From assembly GCF_017873435.1 (NCBI RefSeq), contig NZ_JAGGKG010000016.1:60282-124281 (forward strand): DNA of 64,000 nt, given 5' to 3'. This document shows, piece after piece, positions 21,027 through 30,480 of the stretch. A program made the position numbers and the translations under genes. The stretch's first letter is position 1. Each line of letters opens with the position of its first letter. The DNA is from Paenibacillus turicensis (GTDB lineage Bacteria; Bacillota; Bacilli; Paenibacillales; Paenibacillaceae). A model generated the notes under the pieces. The model worked only from the letters and a program-made list of their open reading frames with translations, did no database searches and was not told the DNA's origin.

Positions 21027-21994
21027 GATCCGACAATCACCTCGTCTTCCGCTTTCCAGCTAACCCCTATACGTTGTCCGATATGCCACGAGTTATCCTG
21101 ATTAAGATCCAACACAATCGATACCTTCATTGGCTCCTTATCGAGCTGTACCACTAGTTTATGAACGCTACCAAGATAAAGAACATCAGTAATCTCACCA
21201 GTATATTTACATTGCTCCAAATTATGATGTTGTGCACTAAGCTTCTCTGGTCTTAACGCAATCATAGCACCGTCTTGCGCAAATATATTATTTTCCCCTA
21301 CAAAGGTCGCTGAAAATAACGTTGCAGGTGTCTCATAAATTTCGCGTGGTGAGCCAATCTGTTCTACTTTCCCATGATTCATAATGACTATCCGATCAGA
21401 TAACATCATCGCTTCCTCTTGGTCATGTGTAACGTACACAAACGTAATTCCAAGACTACGTTGTAGTTGCTTAAGTTCAGCTTGTAGGCTTTTTCTTAAC
21501 TGAAGGTCCAGCGCCCCAAGTGGTTCATCTAACAATAACACCTTTGGTTTATTTGCAATGGCACGCGCAATAGCCACCCGTTGTTGTTGTCCACCGGATA
21601 GCTGATGAGGGAAACGTTTTGTAAGTGCACTTAACTGTGTCATTTCAGTAGCTTCTTGAATACGTTTTGTTTGCTCTTGTTTGGAGAGCTTTTTCATTTT
21701 AAGACCAAAGGCGATATTATCCTCGACAGTCATATGTGGAAATAAGGCATAATGCTGAAAAACAAGATTTAAATCTCTCCGATTAGGTGGAAGCTCCGTT
21801 AAATCTAATCCATCTAACATAATTTGACCACTTGTAGGCTGCTCAAAGCCAGCAAGCATACGTAGAATAGTCGTTTTACCGCAGCCGCTTGGGCCAAGTA
21901 GAGTTAAGAACTCCCCTTCTTCGATCGTTAGTGATAATGGATGTACAACAGCTTGACCACCAAAGTTCTTAGTCACTTCAGATAGCGCAATCAT
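21023..21994 (-). CDS. potA: Spermidine/putrescine ABC transporter ATPase PotA
   Basis: A 323-residue ABC ATPase: Walker [10 protein letters not shown] (residues ~34-42), Q-loop FQHYALFPH, signature [15 protein letters not shown], Walker [13 protein letters not shown] and H-loop VTHDQEEA. The C-terminal TOBE-like region (residues ~240-320) fits the PotA/MalK class. A GGAGCTGG sequence precedes the ATG. It is the first gene of the operon; a promoter and a leader hairpin lie upstream. Confidence 0.93.
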   Translation of the reverse strand: MIALSEVTKNFGGQAVVHPLSLTIEEGEFLTLLGPSGCGKTTILRMLAGFEQPTSGQIMLDGLDLTELPPNRRDLNLVFQHYALFPHMTVEDNIAFGLKMKKLSKQEQTKRIQEATEMTQLSALTKRFPHQLSGGQQQRVAIARAIANKPKVLLLDEPLGALDLQLRKSLQAELKQLQRSLGITFVYVTHDQEEAMMLSDRIVIMNHGKVEQIGSPREIYETPATLFSATFVGENNIFAQDGAMIALRPEKLSAQHHNLEQCKYTGEITDVLYLGSVHKLVVQLDKEPMKVSIVLDLNQDNSWHIGQRIGVSWKAEDEVIVGS

Positions 21995-22035
21995 TGGGAC
22001 ACCAGCTCCTTTGCAATGTTTGTCTTAACTATAAA

Positions 22036-22063
22036 ACAAGCCATATCCGTAGGGATGGCTTGT
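22036..22063 (-). promoter_or_regulatory. Leader hairpin upstream of potA, possible attenuator
   Basis: ACAAGCCAT pairs perfectly with ATGGCTTGT and is followed on the minus strand by UUUUAU. It lies between the pot promoter and the potA start, so it is in the leader rather than at an operon end. It could be an intrinsic terminator that is read through under some condition. Confidence 0.6.
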
Positions 22064-22103
22064 TGATTTTGTATAAATGGGTTCCTTATAATTTTGCATA
22101 TTC

Positions 22104-22132
22104 ACTATACCTTGTTTTGACCTAGGTTACAA
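22104..22132 (-). promoter_or_regulatory. Sigma-A promoter of potABCD
   Basis: Minus-strand -35 TTGTAA (22127-22132), 17-base spacer, -10 TATAGT (22104-22109). The leader before potA would be about 100 bases. Confidence 0.75.
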
Positions 22133-22163
22133 TAGTTTTCTACGAAGCTAATTTTAAAGACAA

Positions 22164-22193
22164 AGAGCCTTGTGTAAGATTACACAAAGCCCT
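22164..22193 (-). terminator. Terminator after the SIMPL-domain gene
   Basis: AGGGCTTTGTGTAA pairs with TTACACAAGGCTCT (one internal mismatch), then a U-rich tail on the minus strand. Confidence 0.75.
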
Positions 22194-22232
22194 TGCGAAC
22201 TAATTTACAAGTTATTATAAGTTATAGACTGA

Positions 22233-22988
22233 TTATTTTAACTCATAAACAACATTTAAACTCATTTTAACGTTAATTTCACCGATCTCTACTGTTGTAC
22301 GGTCTGCAACACTTCCCATTGCTTGTGCTTTTTCTAACACGAGATTTTGTAGATATAGGGAAGAATCGCTACCGGATTGACTAATGGAAAGCTCAGTACC
22401 TAACTGACGACCAGAAGCTTTAGCAATAGCTTTTGCTCTATTATTCGCATTTTTCATCGCTTTTTCGATCACTTCTGCTTCAAATTGTTCTGGGTTCTCA
22501 ATTCCAAAATTAACATTATTGATTTGGTTTGCGCCTGCTTCAGAAACAGCATCCAGCAATTGTCCAACCTTATCTAAATCACGATAAGTAATTTGCAACA
22601 TATGAGATGAGCTGTATCCTTTAGTTTTTTGTCCATCTTTTTCAGTATATGTGTAATTTGGTTGTACATAAAAATCTCCTGTTTTTAAATCCTTGCCACT
22701 AATTTTCCATTGATCCTTTAGTACAGCCGTTAGCTTAGAAATTTTTGCTGCTGTTCCAGCTTGTGCTGCTTTTGCAGTAGCTGCCTCTGTTTTCACTCCG
22801 ATTGATAAATAAGCAATATCAGGTTTAACGGAAATTTCACCATTACCCACTACACTTATAATACTTTTATTTTGCTGTACTGCATCCGCTGCGAATGCTC
22901 GATTGGCAAATACCCCTGTTGAAGCTGTCCCAAACAATAATACACCTGCTACAAGTGTTGCTCCTACTGGCTTTAACCATGTTTTCAT
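22233..22988 (-). CDS. Exported SIMPL (DUF541) domain protein
   Basis: A 251-residue protein with a signal peptide (residues ~8-34, ending near AFAADA). The mature part has the DUF541/SIMPL pattern ISVVGNGEISVKPDIAYLSIGVKTEA, YVQPNYTYTEKDGQKTKGY and VIEKAMKNANNRAKAIAKASG. Members form oligomeric exported or periplasmic rings; their cellular role is poorly defined. I place the start at the ATG at 22988 with GGAGG 9 bases upstream; a GTG directly before it is closer to the site. It is monocistronic. Confidence 0.88.
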   Translation of the reverse strand: MKTWLKPVGATLVAGVLLFGTASTGVFANRAFAADAVQQNKSIISVVGNGEISVKPDIAYLSIGVKTEAATAKAAQAGTAAKISKLTAVLKDQWKISGKDLKTGDFYVQPNYTYTEKDGQKTKGYSSSHMLQITYRDLDKVGQLLDAVSEAGANQINNVNFGIENPEQFEAEVIEKAMKNANNRAKAIAKASGRQLGTELSISQSGSDSSLYLQNLVLEKAQAMGSVADRTTVEIGEINVKMSLNVVYELK

Positions 22989-23163
22989 CACTTTACGCCT
23001 CCATTTTTAAATAAAATTATTTTAAAATTAACTACAAATTTTTTTTCCTTTGTTGTAACCTTTGACGGTGTCAAGTATTTAAATGTTGCAATTCAAAATC
23101 ATGTAGCTTAAAAAAATACTTAAAATTTTAAACTGTTATTAATTAACATTAAAATTCATCAAA

Positions 23164-23200
23164 AAAGAGTAGCTTCGCAAAAAATGCGAAACTACTCTTT
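23164..23200 (-). terminator. Intrinsic terminator after the Crh-like HPr gene
   Basis: AAAGAGTAG and TTCGCA segments pair with TGCGAA and CTACTCTTT around an A-rich loop, followed on the minus strand by UUUUUUGA. Confidence 0.88.
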
Positions 23201-23212
23201 TATTTTGGTTCA

Positions 23213-23482
23213 TTATTGGTTTTCTAATTCTTCCTTGCTTACTAAACTGATTAGAGCGTTTGCTGCCTGTTCAGCATCTGCACCCTCGGCACTAATATAA
23301 ATTTCTGTTCCGGTGCTAATGGCAAGGCTCATAATCCCCATGATACTTTTAGCATTTACTTTTTTATCATCCTTTTCAACAAAAATTTCGGATGAATATT
23401 TGTTCGCTTCTTGAACGAAAAGTGCTGCTGGACGAGCATGAAGTCCCGTTTTTAATCGAACGGTCACTGGGCTTTTAACCAT
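23213..23482 (-). CDS. HPr-family phosphocarrier protein, Crh-like but with His15
   Basis: An 89-residue HPr fold protein. VRLKTGLHARPAALFVQEAN and KVNAKSIMGIMSLAISTGTE are much closer to Bacillus Crh than to PtsH, and the position downstream of rapZ-yvcK-whiA is where crh lies in Bacillus. Crh has Gln at position 15, but here position 15 is His, the residue phosphorylated by PTS enzyme I, and S46, the HPr kinase target, is also present. It could therefore act in both phosphotransfer and CcpA co-repression. HPr kinase is encoded at 62678-63619. A terminator follows it; 220 bases separate it from whiA. Confidence 0.93.
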   Translation of the reverse strand: MVKSPVTVRLKTGLHARPAALFVQEANKYSSEIFVEKDDKKVNAKSIMGIMSLAISTGTEIYISAEGADAEQAANALISLVSKEELENQ

Positions 23483-23702
23483 GAAACCTTACCCCCTATT
23501 ACGAAATTCAAACAACGTATCTCTTAACCTAAACAATTTGCATAACTAATTAGATCACTCTTAGACACAATATTTACAAATTGAACCGTTTTCGTAAATT
23601 TGTATTGCTAATTTAGAAGTCGCTAATTACATTTATGCAAGCTGCTTCTCTAATACATTATAATTAATATCATTATAGCATATCCAGTAAGTAAGAAACT
23701 AC

Positions 23703-24632
23703 CTAAGACCCACGAATTTTTTCGGCAAGCTCATCAATCTTACGTAACCTATGGTTTACACCTGATTTGCTAACGGTTCCTTTAAGCAATTCGCCAACTT
23801 CCTTTAAGTTCATATCTGGATGTGCTAAGCGTACCTCAGCTACCTCTTTAAGTTTTTCTGGCAAATTTTCTAAACCGATTTCTTTCTGAAGGAATTTAAT
23901 ATTATCGATTTGTCTAACAGCAGCACCGATCGTTTTATTAAGGTTTGCAGTTTCACAATTTACGATACGATTAACTGAATTTCGCATATCGCGCATGATT
24001 CGTACATCCTCAAACTTAAATAAAGCTTGATGTGCTCCAATAATACTAAGCAACTCGATAATTTTTTCACCCTCTTTGATATAAAAAATGAATCCTTTTT
24101 TACGCTCAATAAAGCGAGCATTTAATTCAAATTCATTAGCTAAATCGACAAGTGCCTTGCAATGCTCCTCATACATTGAGGCAATTTCTAAATGATAGGA
24201 TGAGCCTTCCGGATTATTCACGGACCCTCCTGCCATAAATGCTCCACGCAAGTAAGCCCGCTTACAACAGTTTTTCCGAGTGAGCTCAGGATTAATTCCT
24301 GAATTAAAAATAAAACCCTCTGAAACAATTTTTAAGCTCTGCAATATCTCTTGTACTTTGCCTGGAATTCTTACGATGTATACATTGTTTTTCTTCAAGC
24401 GCATTTTTTTACGAACAAGCAATTCAGTATGAATCTGAAAATGCTTTTTAATTAACGAATAGATGCGCCTTGCAATCGCGGCATTTTCCGTAGAAATATC
24501 CAAAACCACCTTCTTATTCGAAACCTGAACAGAGCCATTCATCCGAATAAGTGCTGATAACTCGGCTTGTTCACAGCAAGGCTCAGCTTCAAACATCGTT
24601 AGCTCTTTTTTGGTTTGTGCCGCAAACGACAA
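23703..24632 (-). CDS. whiA: DNA-binding protein WhiA
   Basis: A 309-residue protein with LAGLIDADG-endonuclease-like N-terminal domains (degenerate, no catalytic activity expected) and a C-terminal HTH ([24 protein letters not shown]). In Firmicutes WhiA influences cell division and chromosome segregation. I place the start at a TTG at 24632, preceded by AAAGAGGTG at 6-base spacing; this gives [12 protein letters not shown], like other WhiA N-termini, and puts it 5 bases after the yvcK stop. A GTG three codons upstream overlaps that site. Confidence 0.93.
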   Translation of the reverse strand: MSFAAQTKKELTMFEAEPCCEQAELSALIRMNGSVQVSNKKVVLDISTENAAIARRIYSLIKKHFQIHTELLVRKKMRLKKNNVYIVRIPGKVQEILQSLKIVSEGFIFNSGINPELTRKNCCKRAYLRGAFMAGGSVNNPEGSSYHLEIASMYEEHCKALVDLANEFELNARFIERKKGFIFYIKEGEKIIELLSIIGAHQALFKFEDVRIMRDMRNSVNRIVNCETANLNKTIGAAVRQIDNIKFLQKEIGLENLPEKLKEVAEVRLAHPDMNLKEVGELLKGTVSKSGVNHRLRKIDELAEKIRGS

Positions 24633-24637
24633 GGGAA

Positions 24638-25624
24638 TCACCTCTTTCTAGAAATCCAGTTTTCTACTAACTGATAAATGTGATGGCTTAATTTATCTGC
24701 ATCATGCCGTAAATAGGTTCTAAATAATACGAGTGTATCTGCAATGACCTTATAGCCACGTCCAGTCACAACATCCCAATCTACCTCAACTGGTTTTGCT
24801 CCCTTTTCAGCATAAAAGTCTTGAATTTGAGACGGTATTTCTCCATCATTGACGATAACATAATCAAACAAATGATGTCCAACATGCTGGTATACCGCTT
24901 CCAAATGATCACTTACAGTATAACCATCCGTTTCACCAGGCTGTGTCATGACATTACAAACAAACATTTTAATTGCCGTATCATTATTTAAAATCGCCTG
25001 AGCGAGTTTTGGCACAAGTAAATTAGGAATAATGCTAGTATAGAGGCTACCAGGGCCAATTAAAATTGCATCTGCTTCAGCAATCGCTTCAACCGCTTCT
25101 GGTAAAGCTTCCACCTCAGCGGGTTCTAACATAATTCGTTTGATCTTGCCTTGAGCTTGAGGAATCGCAGACTCACCTGAAACAATCGAACCATCCTCCA
25201 TCTCTGCATGAAGCACAACCGCTTGATCCGCAGCAGGCAACACACGTCCACGAACTGCAAATACACGACTTAGCTCACGCACAGCCGTTACAAAATCACC
25301 TGAAATATCCGTAATCGCTGCAAGAATTAAATTACCTAAACTATGTCCTGCAAGCCCCGAGCCTGATGTAAATCTATAGCTCAGCATATCTGATAGCAAC
25401 GGTTCAACATCCGCTAGTGCTGTGAGCACGTTTCGAATATCTCCCGGCGGTGGCATCTGTAGCTCACTACGTAAAATGCCTGAGCTTCCTCCATCATCAG
25501 CTACGGTAACAATGGCTGTAATATCTAATGGTTTTTCTTTTAAACCACGCAGCATCACAGATAGACCTGTTCCTCCACCCATGACCACAATGCGTGGTTT
25601 TCTTGCTTCCCTTTGCCGACCCAT
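24638..25624 (-). CDS. yvcK: Gluconeogenesis factor YvcK/MgfK-type protein
   Basis: A 328-residue Rossmann-like (CofD-related) protein with the UDP-sugar-binding [14 protein letters not shown] start, [28 protein letters not shown] and [16 protein letters not shown]. In Bacillus YvcK is needed for growth on gluconeogenic carbon and affects cell-wall synthesis through PBP1. The start is the ATG at 25624 (a TTG lies one codon earlier), behind AAGGGTG. It sits between rapZ and whiA, as in most Firmicutes. Confidence 0.95.
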   Translation of the reverse strand: MGRQREARKPRIVVMGGGTGLSVMLRGLKEKPLDITAIVTVADDGGSSGILRSELQMPPPGDIRNVLTALADVEPLLSDMLSYRFTSGSGLAGHSLGNLILAAITDISGDFVTAVRELSRVFAVRGRVLPAADQAVVLHAEMEDGSIVSGESAIPQAQGKIKRIMLEPAEVEALPEAVEAIAEADAILIGPGSLYTSIIPNLLVPKLAQAILNNDTAIKMFVCNVMTQPGETDGYTVSDHLEAVYQHVGHHLFDYVIVNDGEIPSQIQDFYAEKGAKPVEVDWDVVTGRGYKVIADTLVLFRTYLRHDADKLSHHIYQLVENWISRKR

Positions 25625-25639
25625 CAATCATTCACACCC

Positions 25640-26533
25640 TTAATGTCGGTCCTTATCAGAGTCTCGATGACTGACTCGCACCTTCTCCGTTTCGCTAGTA
25701 CCAAGCATGCGACCTAAATATTCACTAATCGCTACAGAACGATGCTTGCCACCTGTACACCCGATTCCGATGATGACCTGACTTTTTCCTTCTTTATGAT
25801 ATTGAGGCAGCAGAAAATGAAGCATATCTAATAGCTTAGTTAAAAACGCCTGTGTCTCTGGCCATTTCATCACATAATCATATACATCTGCATCCTGACC
25901 GGTTTTAGGCCGTAAATGCTCAATGTAATGTGGATTTGGTAAAAATCTCACATCAAAAACAAGATCAGCATCAATCGGAATTCCGTATTTGAATCCAAAT
26001 GAAGTGACATTCACAGAGAGCTGATTACTCTCCAGATGGGAAAATCTCGAAATAATTTTCTCCTTAAGCTGTGCCGGCTTCATATGGCTGGTATCGATCA
26101 CTAGATTAGCAGAAGACCTCAACTCATCTAACATTTTGCGCTCTAGCTTAATGCCATCCAGAGGCATGCCTTCAGGTGCTAATGGATGACGACGACGACT
26201 TTCCTTATAACGTTGAACAAGAATATTATCTAATGCATCTAAAAATAAAATTTCACAATGGATTGTAAAATGTTCTTTAACGTAACCTAAGGATTCAGAT
26301 AATGCTGTAAAAAATTCTCTTCCACGCAAGTCAATAACTAAAGCAACCTTAGCGATTTTCCCCTTTGACTGCTCAATTAGCTCTGCAAATTTAGGAATTA
26401 ATACAGGAGGCAAATTGTCTACACAAAAGAAACCTAAATCTTCAAGACTTCGCACTGCAAGCGTCTTCCCTGCTCCTGACATTCCCGTAATAATAATGAG
26501 ATTAGCGACTGATATTTCCTCTGCATCCAGCAT
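25640..26533 (-). CDS. rapZ: RNase adapter/nucleotide-binding protein RapZ (YvcJ)
   Basis: A 297-residue protein with an N-terminal P-loop ([21 protein letters not shown]), Walker B-like [16 protein letters not shown], and the C-terminal domain with [19 protein letters not shown]. In Bacillus the orthologue YvcJ hydrolyses GTP and affects competence; in E. coli RapZ steers RNase E to GlmZ. The chosen ATG at 26533 has AAGGAGGG 6 bases upstream. First of the rapZ-yvcK-whiA block. Confidence 0.95.
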   Translation of the reverse strand: MLDAEEISVANLIIITGMSGAGKTLAVRSLEDLGFFCVDNLPPVLIPKFAELIEQSKGKIAKVALVIDLRGREFFTALSESLGYVKEHFTIHCEILFLDALDNILVQRYKESRRRHPLAPEGMPLDGIKLERKMLDELRSSANLVIDTSHMKPAQLKEKIISRFSHLESNQLSVNVTSFGFKYGIPIDADLVFDVRFLPNPHYIEHLRPKTGQDADVYDYVMKWPETQAFLTKLLDMLHFLLPQYHKEGKSQVIIGIGCTGGKHRSVAISEYLGRMLGTSETEKVRVSHRDSDKDRH

Positions 26534-26602
26534 GTTTTTCCCTCCTTGCATACACAAAGCATATGCGCTGAGTGTTCATATTATCCTTATATACCTCGCC
26601 AA

Positions 26603-27553
26603 TTATGAGCGTAAAAATAAACCTGCTGCACCTACAATACCTGCATCATTACCTAAAACCGCTGGAACGATTCTTAATCCAGCTTGTGTTGGCTCAGGTG
26701 TTAATTGTGCGAACACAGATCTGATTTCATCAAATAAAATATCTCCAGCTTTAGATACTCCGCCACCGATAATAACCAGTTCTGGGTTAAGCACTAATGC
26801 AACTGCCGCTAAAGACTTACCTATATAATAGGCAGCGCGATTAACGATACGAATGGAAACCTCATCGCCTGCTTTGGCAGCATCAAATACATCCTTTGCT
26901 GTAATTTTCTCTACCAAGGATAATGTTGTACGCTCCCCACGAACCACTGCATCCTTACCCATACGAATGATACCTGTCGCAGAGGACACAGTTTCTAGGC
27001 AACCCATCTTGCCACAGCCACATTGTATTGCTTCAAGATCAGGAACAACTGAAATATGCCCAAGCTCTCCTGCCAATCCCGAAAATCCTTGATATATTTT
27101 ACCATTTATAATAATTCCACCGCCAACACCTGTTCCGAGTGTATAACATACGCAATTATCGATACCTGCGCCTGCGCCACCCCATGCTTCGCCGAGTGCA
27201 GCAACATTGGCATCGTTATCTATCATTACAGGCTTGCCTAGACGATCCTCTAAAATTTTGCGAATATGGAAATCTCGCAATCCTACATTTGGCGCAAGAA
27301 TAATGATGCCTTCACGTACATTGGTAAACCCGGCAACCCCTGCACCTATGCCTTTAACTTGCTCCCAATCAAACTCTGATTGTTCAACAATATGGCGTAC
27401 ATACCGTTCGATATTGTCAATCAATGTCTCGGCACCCTTATCGGCTTCAGTTGGGCCTTCATAAGTCTGAAGAAGCTTGCCCTCTTCGCTACAGATACCG
27501 ACCTTTATCGCAGTACCACCCAGATCAACGCCAATGTAGATATTTTCAGACAT
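26603..27553 (-). CDS. glcK: Glucokinase, ROK family
   Basis: A 316-residue ROK kinase that phosphorylates glucose. ATP-binding IGVDLGGTAIKVG is at the N-terminus, the substrate/catalytic Asp is in MIDNDANVAALGEAWGGAG, and the ROK signature has ExGHISVVPD with the zinc-binding CGCGKMGCLE. AAAGGTGG precedes the ATG at 27553. It lies 69 bases upstream of rapZ on the same strand and may share its transcript. Confidence 0.92.
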   Translation of the reverse strand: MSENIYIGVDLGGTAIKVGICSEEGKLLQTYEGPTEADKGAETLIDNIERYVRHIVEQSEFDWEQVKGIGAGVAGFTNVREGIIILAPNVGLRDFHIRKILEDRLGKPVMIDNDANVAALGEAWGGAGAGIDNCVCYTLGTGVGGGIIINGKIYQGFSGLAGELGHISVVPDLEAIQCGCGKMGCLETVSSATGIIRMGKDAVVRGERTTLSLVEKITAKDVFDAAKAGDEVSIRIVNRAAYYIGKSLAAVALVLNPELVIIGGGVSKAGDILFDEIRSVFAQLTPEPTQAGLRIVPAVLGNDAGIVGAAGLFLRS

Positions 27554-27676
27554 GTCACAAGCCACCTTTTTCTCTATTAAAATTGTTTGCTCCTACGTAC
27601 CAACTATAAGCGAACCTTGACCGATAGGTCAAGAGAAGTGAATCACGCTTGGAGCAAGGAATACTAGGGAAAAATA

Positions 27677-27728
27677 AATCCCCTGTGTCCTCCATTTTAT
27701 TTAAGAGTACAGGGGATTATATAAAAAA
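27677..27728 (-). terminator. Terminator after the FMN/FAD flavoprotein gene
   Basis: AATCCCCTGT and ACAGGGGATT form a 10-base perfect stem with a long loop, followed by a U-rich segment on the minus strand. It is 9 bases below the stop codon. Confidence 0.8.
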
Positions 27729-27737
27729 TATTATTCG

Positions 27738-29741
27738 TTATTTGGCTCCAGCCGCACTAGCCCCCGCAATTCGTCCAAACGTAAAAATATCTGTTATTGC
27801 ATTACCACCTAATCGGTTACCAGCATGAAGCCCCCCAGTAACCTCTCCTGCTGCGTAGAATCCAGGTATTGGAGCTCCCTTAGCATCCAGCACCTGTGCC
27901 TTTTCATTAATTTCAAGTCCACCCATCGTGTGGTGAACCGAAGGGGTTCTTGGTGTAGCAAAGAAAGGTGCCTTTTCTAGCTTTGCGCCAAAGTTCTTTT
28001 TACCAAACTCAGGATCATTTTGATTTTCAACATACGTATTGTATTTATCCATCTCCTTCACAAAGGTTTCTACAGGCACCCCAATTTGCTGTGCTAGATC
28101 CTCCAACGTATCCCCTTTAAAAATACTTTTACGATCTATTAAACTCTGGTAGGTTTCACCCCAGTTTGTTTGGTCGCTCATTTTAGGATTGCCTAGCGCT
28201 GTCATATCACTAATGATATAAAAGGTCTTATCCCTTTGCTTAAGTGCAGCGGCTGCCAAAACGTCCCGTTCCGCATACTCATTTACATATCGCTTGCCTT
28301 CCTTATTAACGAAAATCTGTGTTTCTGCACTTCCCCATACCCCACCAGATAATGCACCTGTTTCAGGTTCACCGCTTGGCATAAGCTGAATAAAGCCCAT
28401 TCCCCACAAGTTAGCGCCAACTTCTTCCCCCATGACAATCCCGTCTCCAGTTGCATTCGCGGTATTCGTTGTTTTGATGTTTGGATCAAGGTCGGGCCAA
28501 TAATTGTTGTATTTCACAACCATCTCAGGATTTGCACCGAACCCACCTGTCGCCATAACAACGCCTTTTGTTGCTTTTAACGTAACCACTGTACCATCTG
28601 ACTGCTCCGCGGTTACGCCCACTACTTTCCCATTTTCCATAATTAGCTTTGTTGCTTTTGTGTTGAGCATAATTTCTGCACCTAGCTTCGTTGCTGCTTT
28701 TTCTAGACTATTAATATAACCTGTAGCTAAAGGTTGTGTACTATGATGTGTCCTTGGCCATAAAGCCCCAAGCACTGTACCAATCCCATCTCCAAACCCT
28801 ACCCCATTACCCTCCAGCCACTGAATTGTGCCATAGCCATTTTTAGCTAGCGTTTGTACCAACTCAAACTTACCCCATATCTTCTTACCATCTAACCCTG
28901 TTCGCTTTCCACCGATGTAAGTATGAATCATATGAAGCTCAGGCGAGTCGAATAGCTTAGAAGTGTCTTCTTTATTTAAATAGTTTTTGATTTGCCCCTT
29001 TAACATCTTTAATGTGCTTGCATACTCCCCAAACTGGTCTTCCTTATAAGTTAAAATATCCTTTAACTCATTAATTAAAGCTTGGTTCATCTCTATTTTG
29101 GGTTGGCGAACAGGGTCATAGGCGTTTAATGCACCCCCAGATCGGATTGTATTCCCACCTAGCGCAGGTGCCTTTTCGATTAAAATGACTTTTGCTCCTT
29201 GTTCACCCGCAGACACTGCAGCCGCTAAACCTGCACCACCGCCACCAACGACAACTACCTCAGTTTCCTTTACAACTGCTTCCTTAGCCACATCAGCTTG
29301 AATGGGCTCCTTATTTTTAAGCGCATTCACATCCGCGCCTGCTTTAGCTAACGCATCTGCAATAGCATCAAGTAAGCCTTTACTTGATACAGAGGCGCCC
29401 GTTACCGCATCCACCTTTAACGTCTGACCTTGAACAATTTTGTCTGGAATGGTGGTGAATACGGGATCACTTACACCTTTGGTATCATTTTGCTCTACCA
29501 CCTTAATTGATTTTATTGAATTAGCATCCACCGTGACTTCCACCTTAATCTTACTATGAAGCCCTTCTGCTTCCCCATTATAAGTACCAGGTTTGTAAAG
29601 CTGTACTGCATTTAAATCTGTTTTACTTTCTCCATTCCCACCATCCTCATCCTTGTTGCACCCAATTAGCCCCAATATTAACACCATTGACAATAGTATT
29701 AAAAAGCTATTTTTTACCGTCTTTAAACTCATCCTTTTCAT
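27738..29741 (-). CDS. FMN/FAD flavoprotein lipoprotein, fumarate reductase (flavocytochrome c) type
   Basis: A 667-residue secreted lipoprotein: lipobox LIGC with C28, an FMN-binding domain (residues ~50-140) with the covalent FMN motif TGAS at 114-117, then a fumarate reductase-like FAD domain starting EVVVVGGGGAGLAAA. The C-terminal RTPSVHHTMGGL and AAGEVTGGLHAGNRLGGNA match this family. No heme c motif is present, so electrons probably arrive through FMN from the membrane, as in extracellular respiratory reductases. Substrate (fumarate, urocanate, methacrylate or other) cannot be read from this sequence. An Fnr-like palindrome lies just upstream. Confidence 0.88.
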   Translation of the reverse strand: MKRMSLKTVKNSFLILLSMVLILGLIGCNKDEDGGNGESKTDLNAVQLYKPGTYNGEAEGLHSKIKVEVTVDANSIKSIKVVEQNDTKGVSDPVFTTIPDKIVQGQTLKVDAVTGASVSSKGLLDAIADALAKAGADVNALKNKEPIQADVAKEAVVKETEVVVVGGGGAGLAAAVSAGEQGAKVILIEKAPALGGNTIRSGGALNAYDPVRQPKIEMNQALINELKDILTYKEDQFGEYASTLKMLKGQIKNYLNKEDTSKLFDSPELHMIHTYIGGKRTGLDGKKIWGKFELVQTLAKNGYGTIQWLEGNGVGFGDGIGTVLGALWPRTHHSTQPLATGYINSLEKAATKLGAEIMLNTKATKLIMENGKVVGVTAEQSDGTVVTLKATKGVVMATGGFGANPEMVVKYNNYWPDLDPNIKTTNTANATGDGIVMGEEVGANLWGMGFIQLMPSGEPETGALSGGVWGSAETQIFVNKEGKRYVNEYAERDVLAAAALKQRDKTFYIISDMTALGNPKMSDQTNWGETYQSLIDRKSIFKGDTLEDLAQQIGVPVETFVKEMDKYNTYVENQNDPEFGKKNFGAKLEKAPFFATPRTPSVHHTMGGLEINEKAQVLDAKGAPIPGFYAAGEVTGGLHAGNRLGGNAITDIFTFGRIAGASAAGAK

Positions 29742-29764
29742 TTCGTTACCCCTCCCTACATCAA

Positions 29765-29778
29765 GTGATTATTTTCAC
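29765..29778 (-). promoter_or_regulatory. Fnr/CRP-family-like palindrome upstream of the flavoprotein gene
   Basis: GTGA-N6-TCAC in the context AGTGA-N6-TCACA, near the Fnr/CRP consensus TGTGA-N6-TCACA. It lies only 24-37 bases before the ATG, too close for classical activation at -41.5, so if real it may repress, or the transcription start may differ. Confidence 0.45.
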
Positions 29779-29883
29779 AAAAAATAAAATGAAAAATAAC
29801 GAATACGCTTTCCATATCCGTTAATTTCATTTTATTCAGAGAGATTGGATTCAGTATTAATTTTTTACTTATTGTTAGGCTCT

Positions 29884-30480
29884 TCACATTAGCTTTCCAA
29901 ATAAGTACTCTAAATCTGTAAGTTCTGCTAATCCATTAACCATTACCCTACCATCTGTACCTAGACGAACTTCAAGCCGATTGGGTATATCCAATAATTT
30001 ATCTTGGAGATAAAGGTAACGATCTGTTAAAAAATGATACCTTTGATTTGATGAGCCTACCCACGGTCTACTTGTATCCAAGTTTTCTTTTTGAAAGGGA
30101 CCATCCACGAGTAGATCAGTAACTGCAATTAAATCAGAATAATGCTGATTGTTAGACGCAACTAAGTCTTCATATACATAACCTGTAAAGGTCATAACGG
30201 ACAAACCCTCATGACGCAAAAGGCGCCCTAACATAGCTAAAGCCTCTGCTTGAGCAAATGGTTCTCCCCCTAGAAATGTAACTCCTTCGATTCCATCAGT
30301 ATTTAATATGCTTTCTGCGAGTTCATTTACATCTCTAGCAATTCCGCCATTTTCAGGCCATGTAAATGGTACTGCACAGCCATTACATCGGATGGGGCAT
30401 CCCTGTACCTGTATACAGGCACGAATACCTGGCCCCTCTACTTTAGTAACTGGGATATATTGATGAACATTTAATTGCAC
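29884..30480 (-). CDS. Small NrdG-like radical SAM protein
   Basis: A 198-residue protein with the radical SAM cluster motif CPIRCNGC (C-x3-C-x2-C), the SAM-binding GGEP in VTFLGGEPFAQ, and the compact length of activating enzymes such as NrdG. It should bind one 4Fe-4S cluster and S-adenosylmethionine. There is no nrdD or other glycyl radical enzyme nearby, so its target is more likely in its own operon. The start is a GTG overlapping the upstream stop by one base (TAGTG), with GGTGG 7 bases upstream. Last gene of the six-gene Ycf46-type operon. Confidence 0.85.
   Translation of the reverse strand: MQLNVHQYIPVTKVEGPGIRACIQVQGCPIRCNGCAVPFTWPENGGIARDVNELAESILNTDGIEGVTFLGGEPFAQAEALAMLGRLLRHEGLSVMTFTGYVYEDLVASNNQHYSDLIAVTDLLVDGPFQKENLDTSRPWVGSSNQRYHFLTDRYLYLQDKLLDIPNRLEVRLGTDGRVMVNGLAELTDLEYLFGKLM

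Noticed and set aside
29884..30480. The radical SAM protein as the NrdG activase
   Set aside because: No nrdD is adjacent, the gene is embedded in the Ycf46-type operon, and the cluster motif is shared by several small activase-like families.
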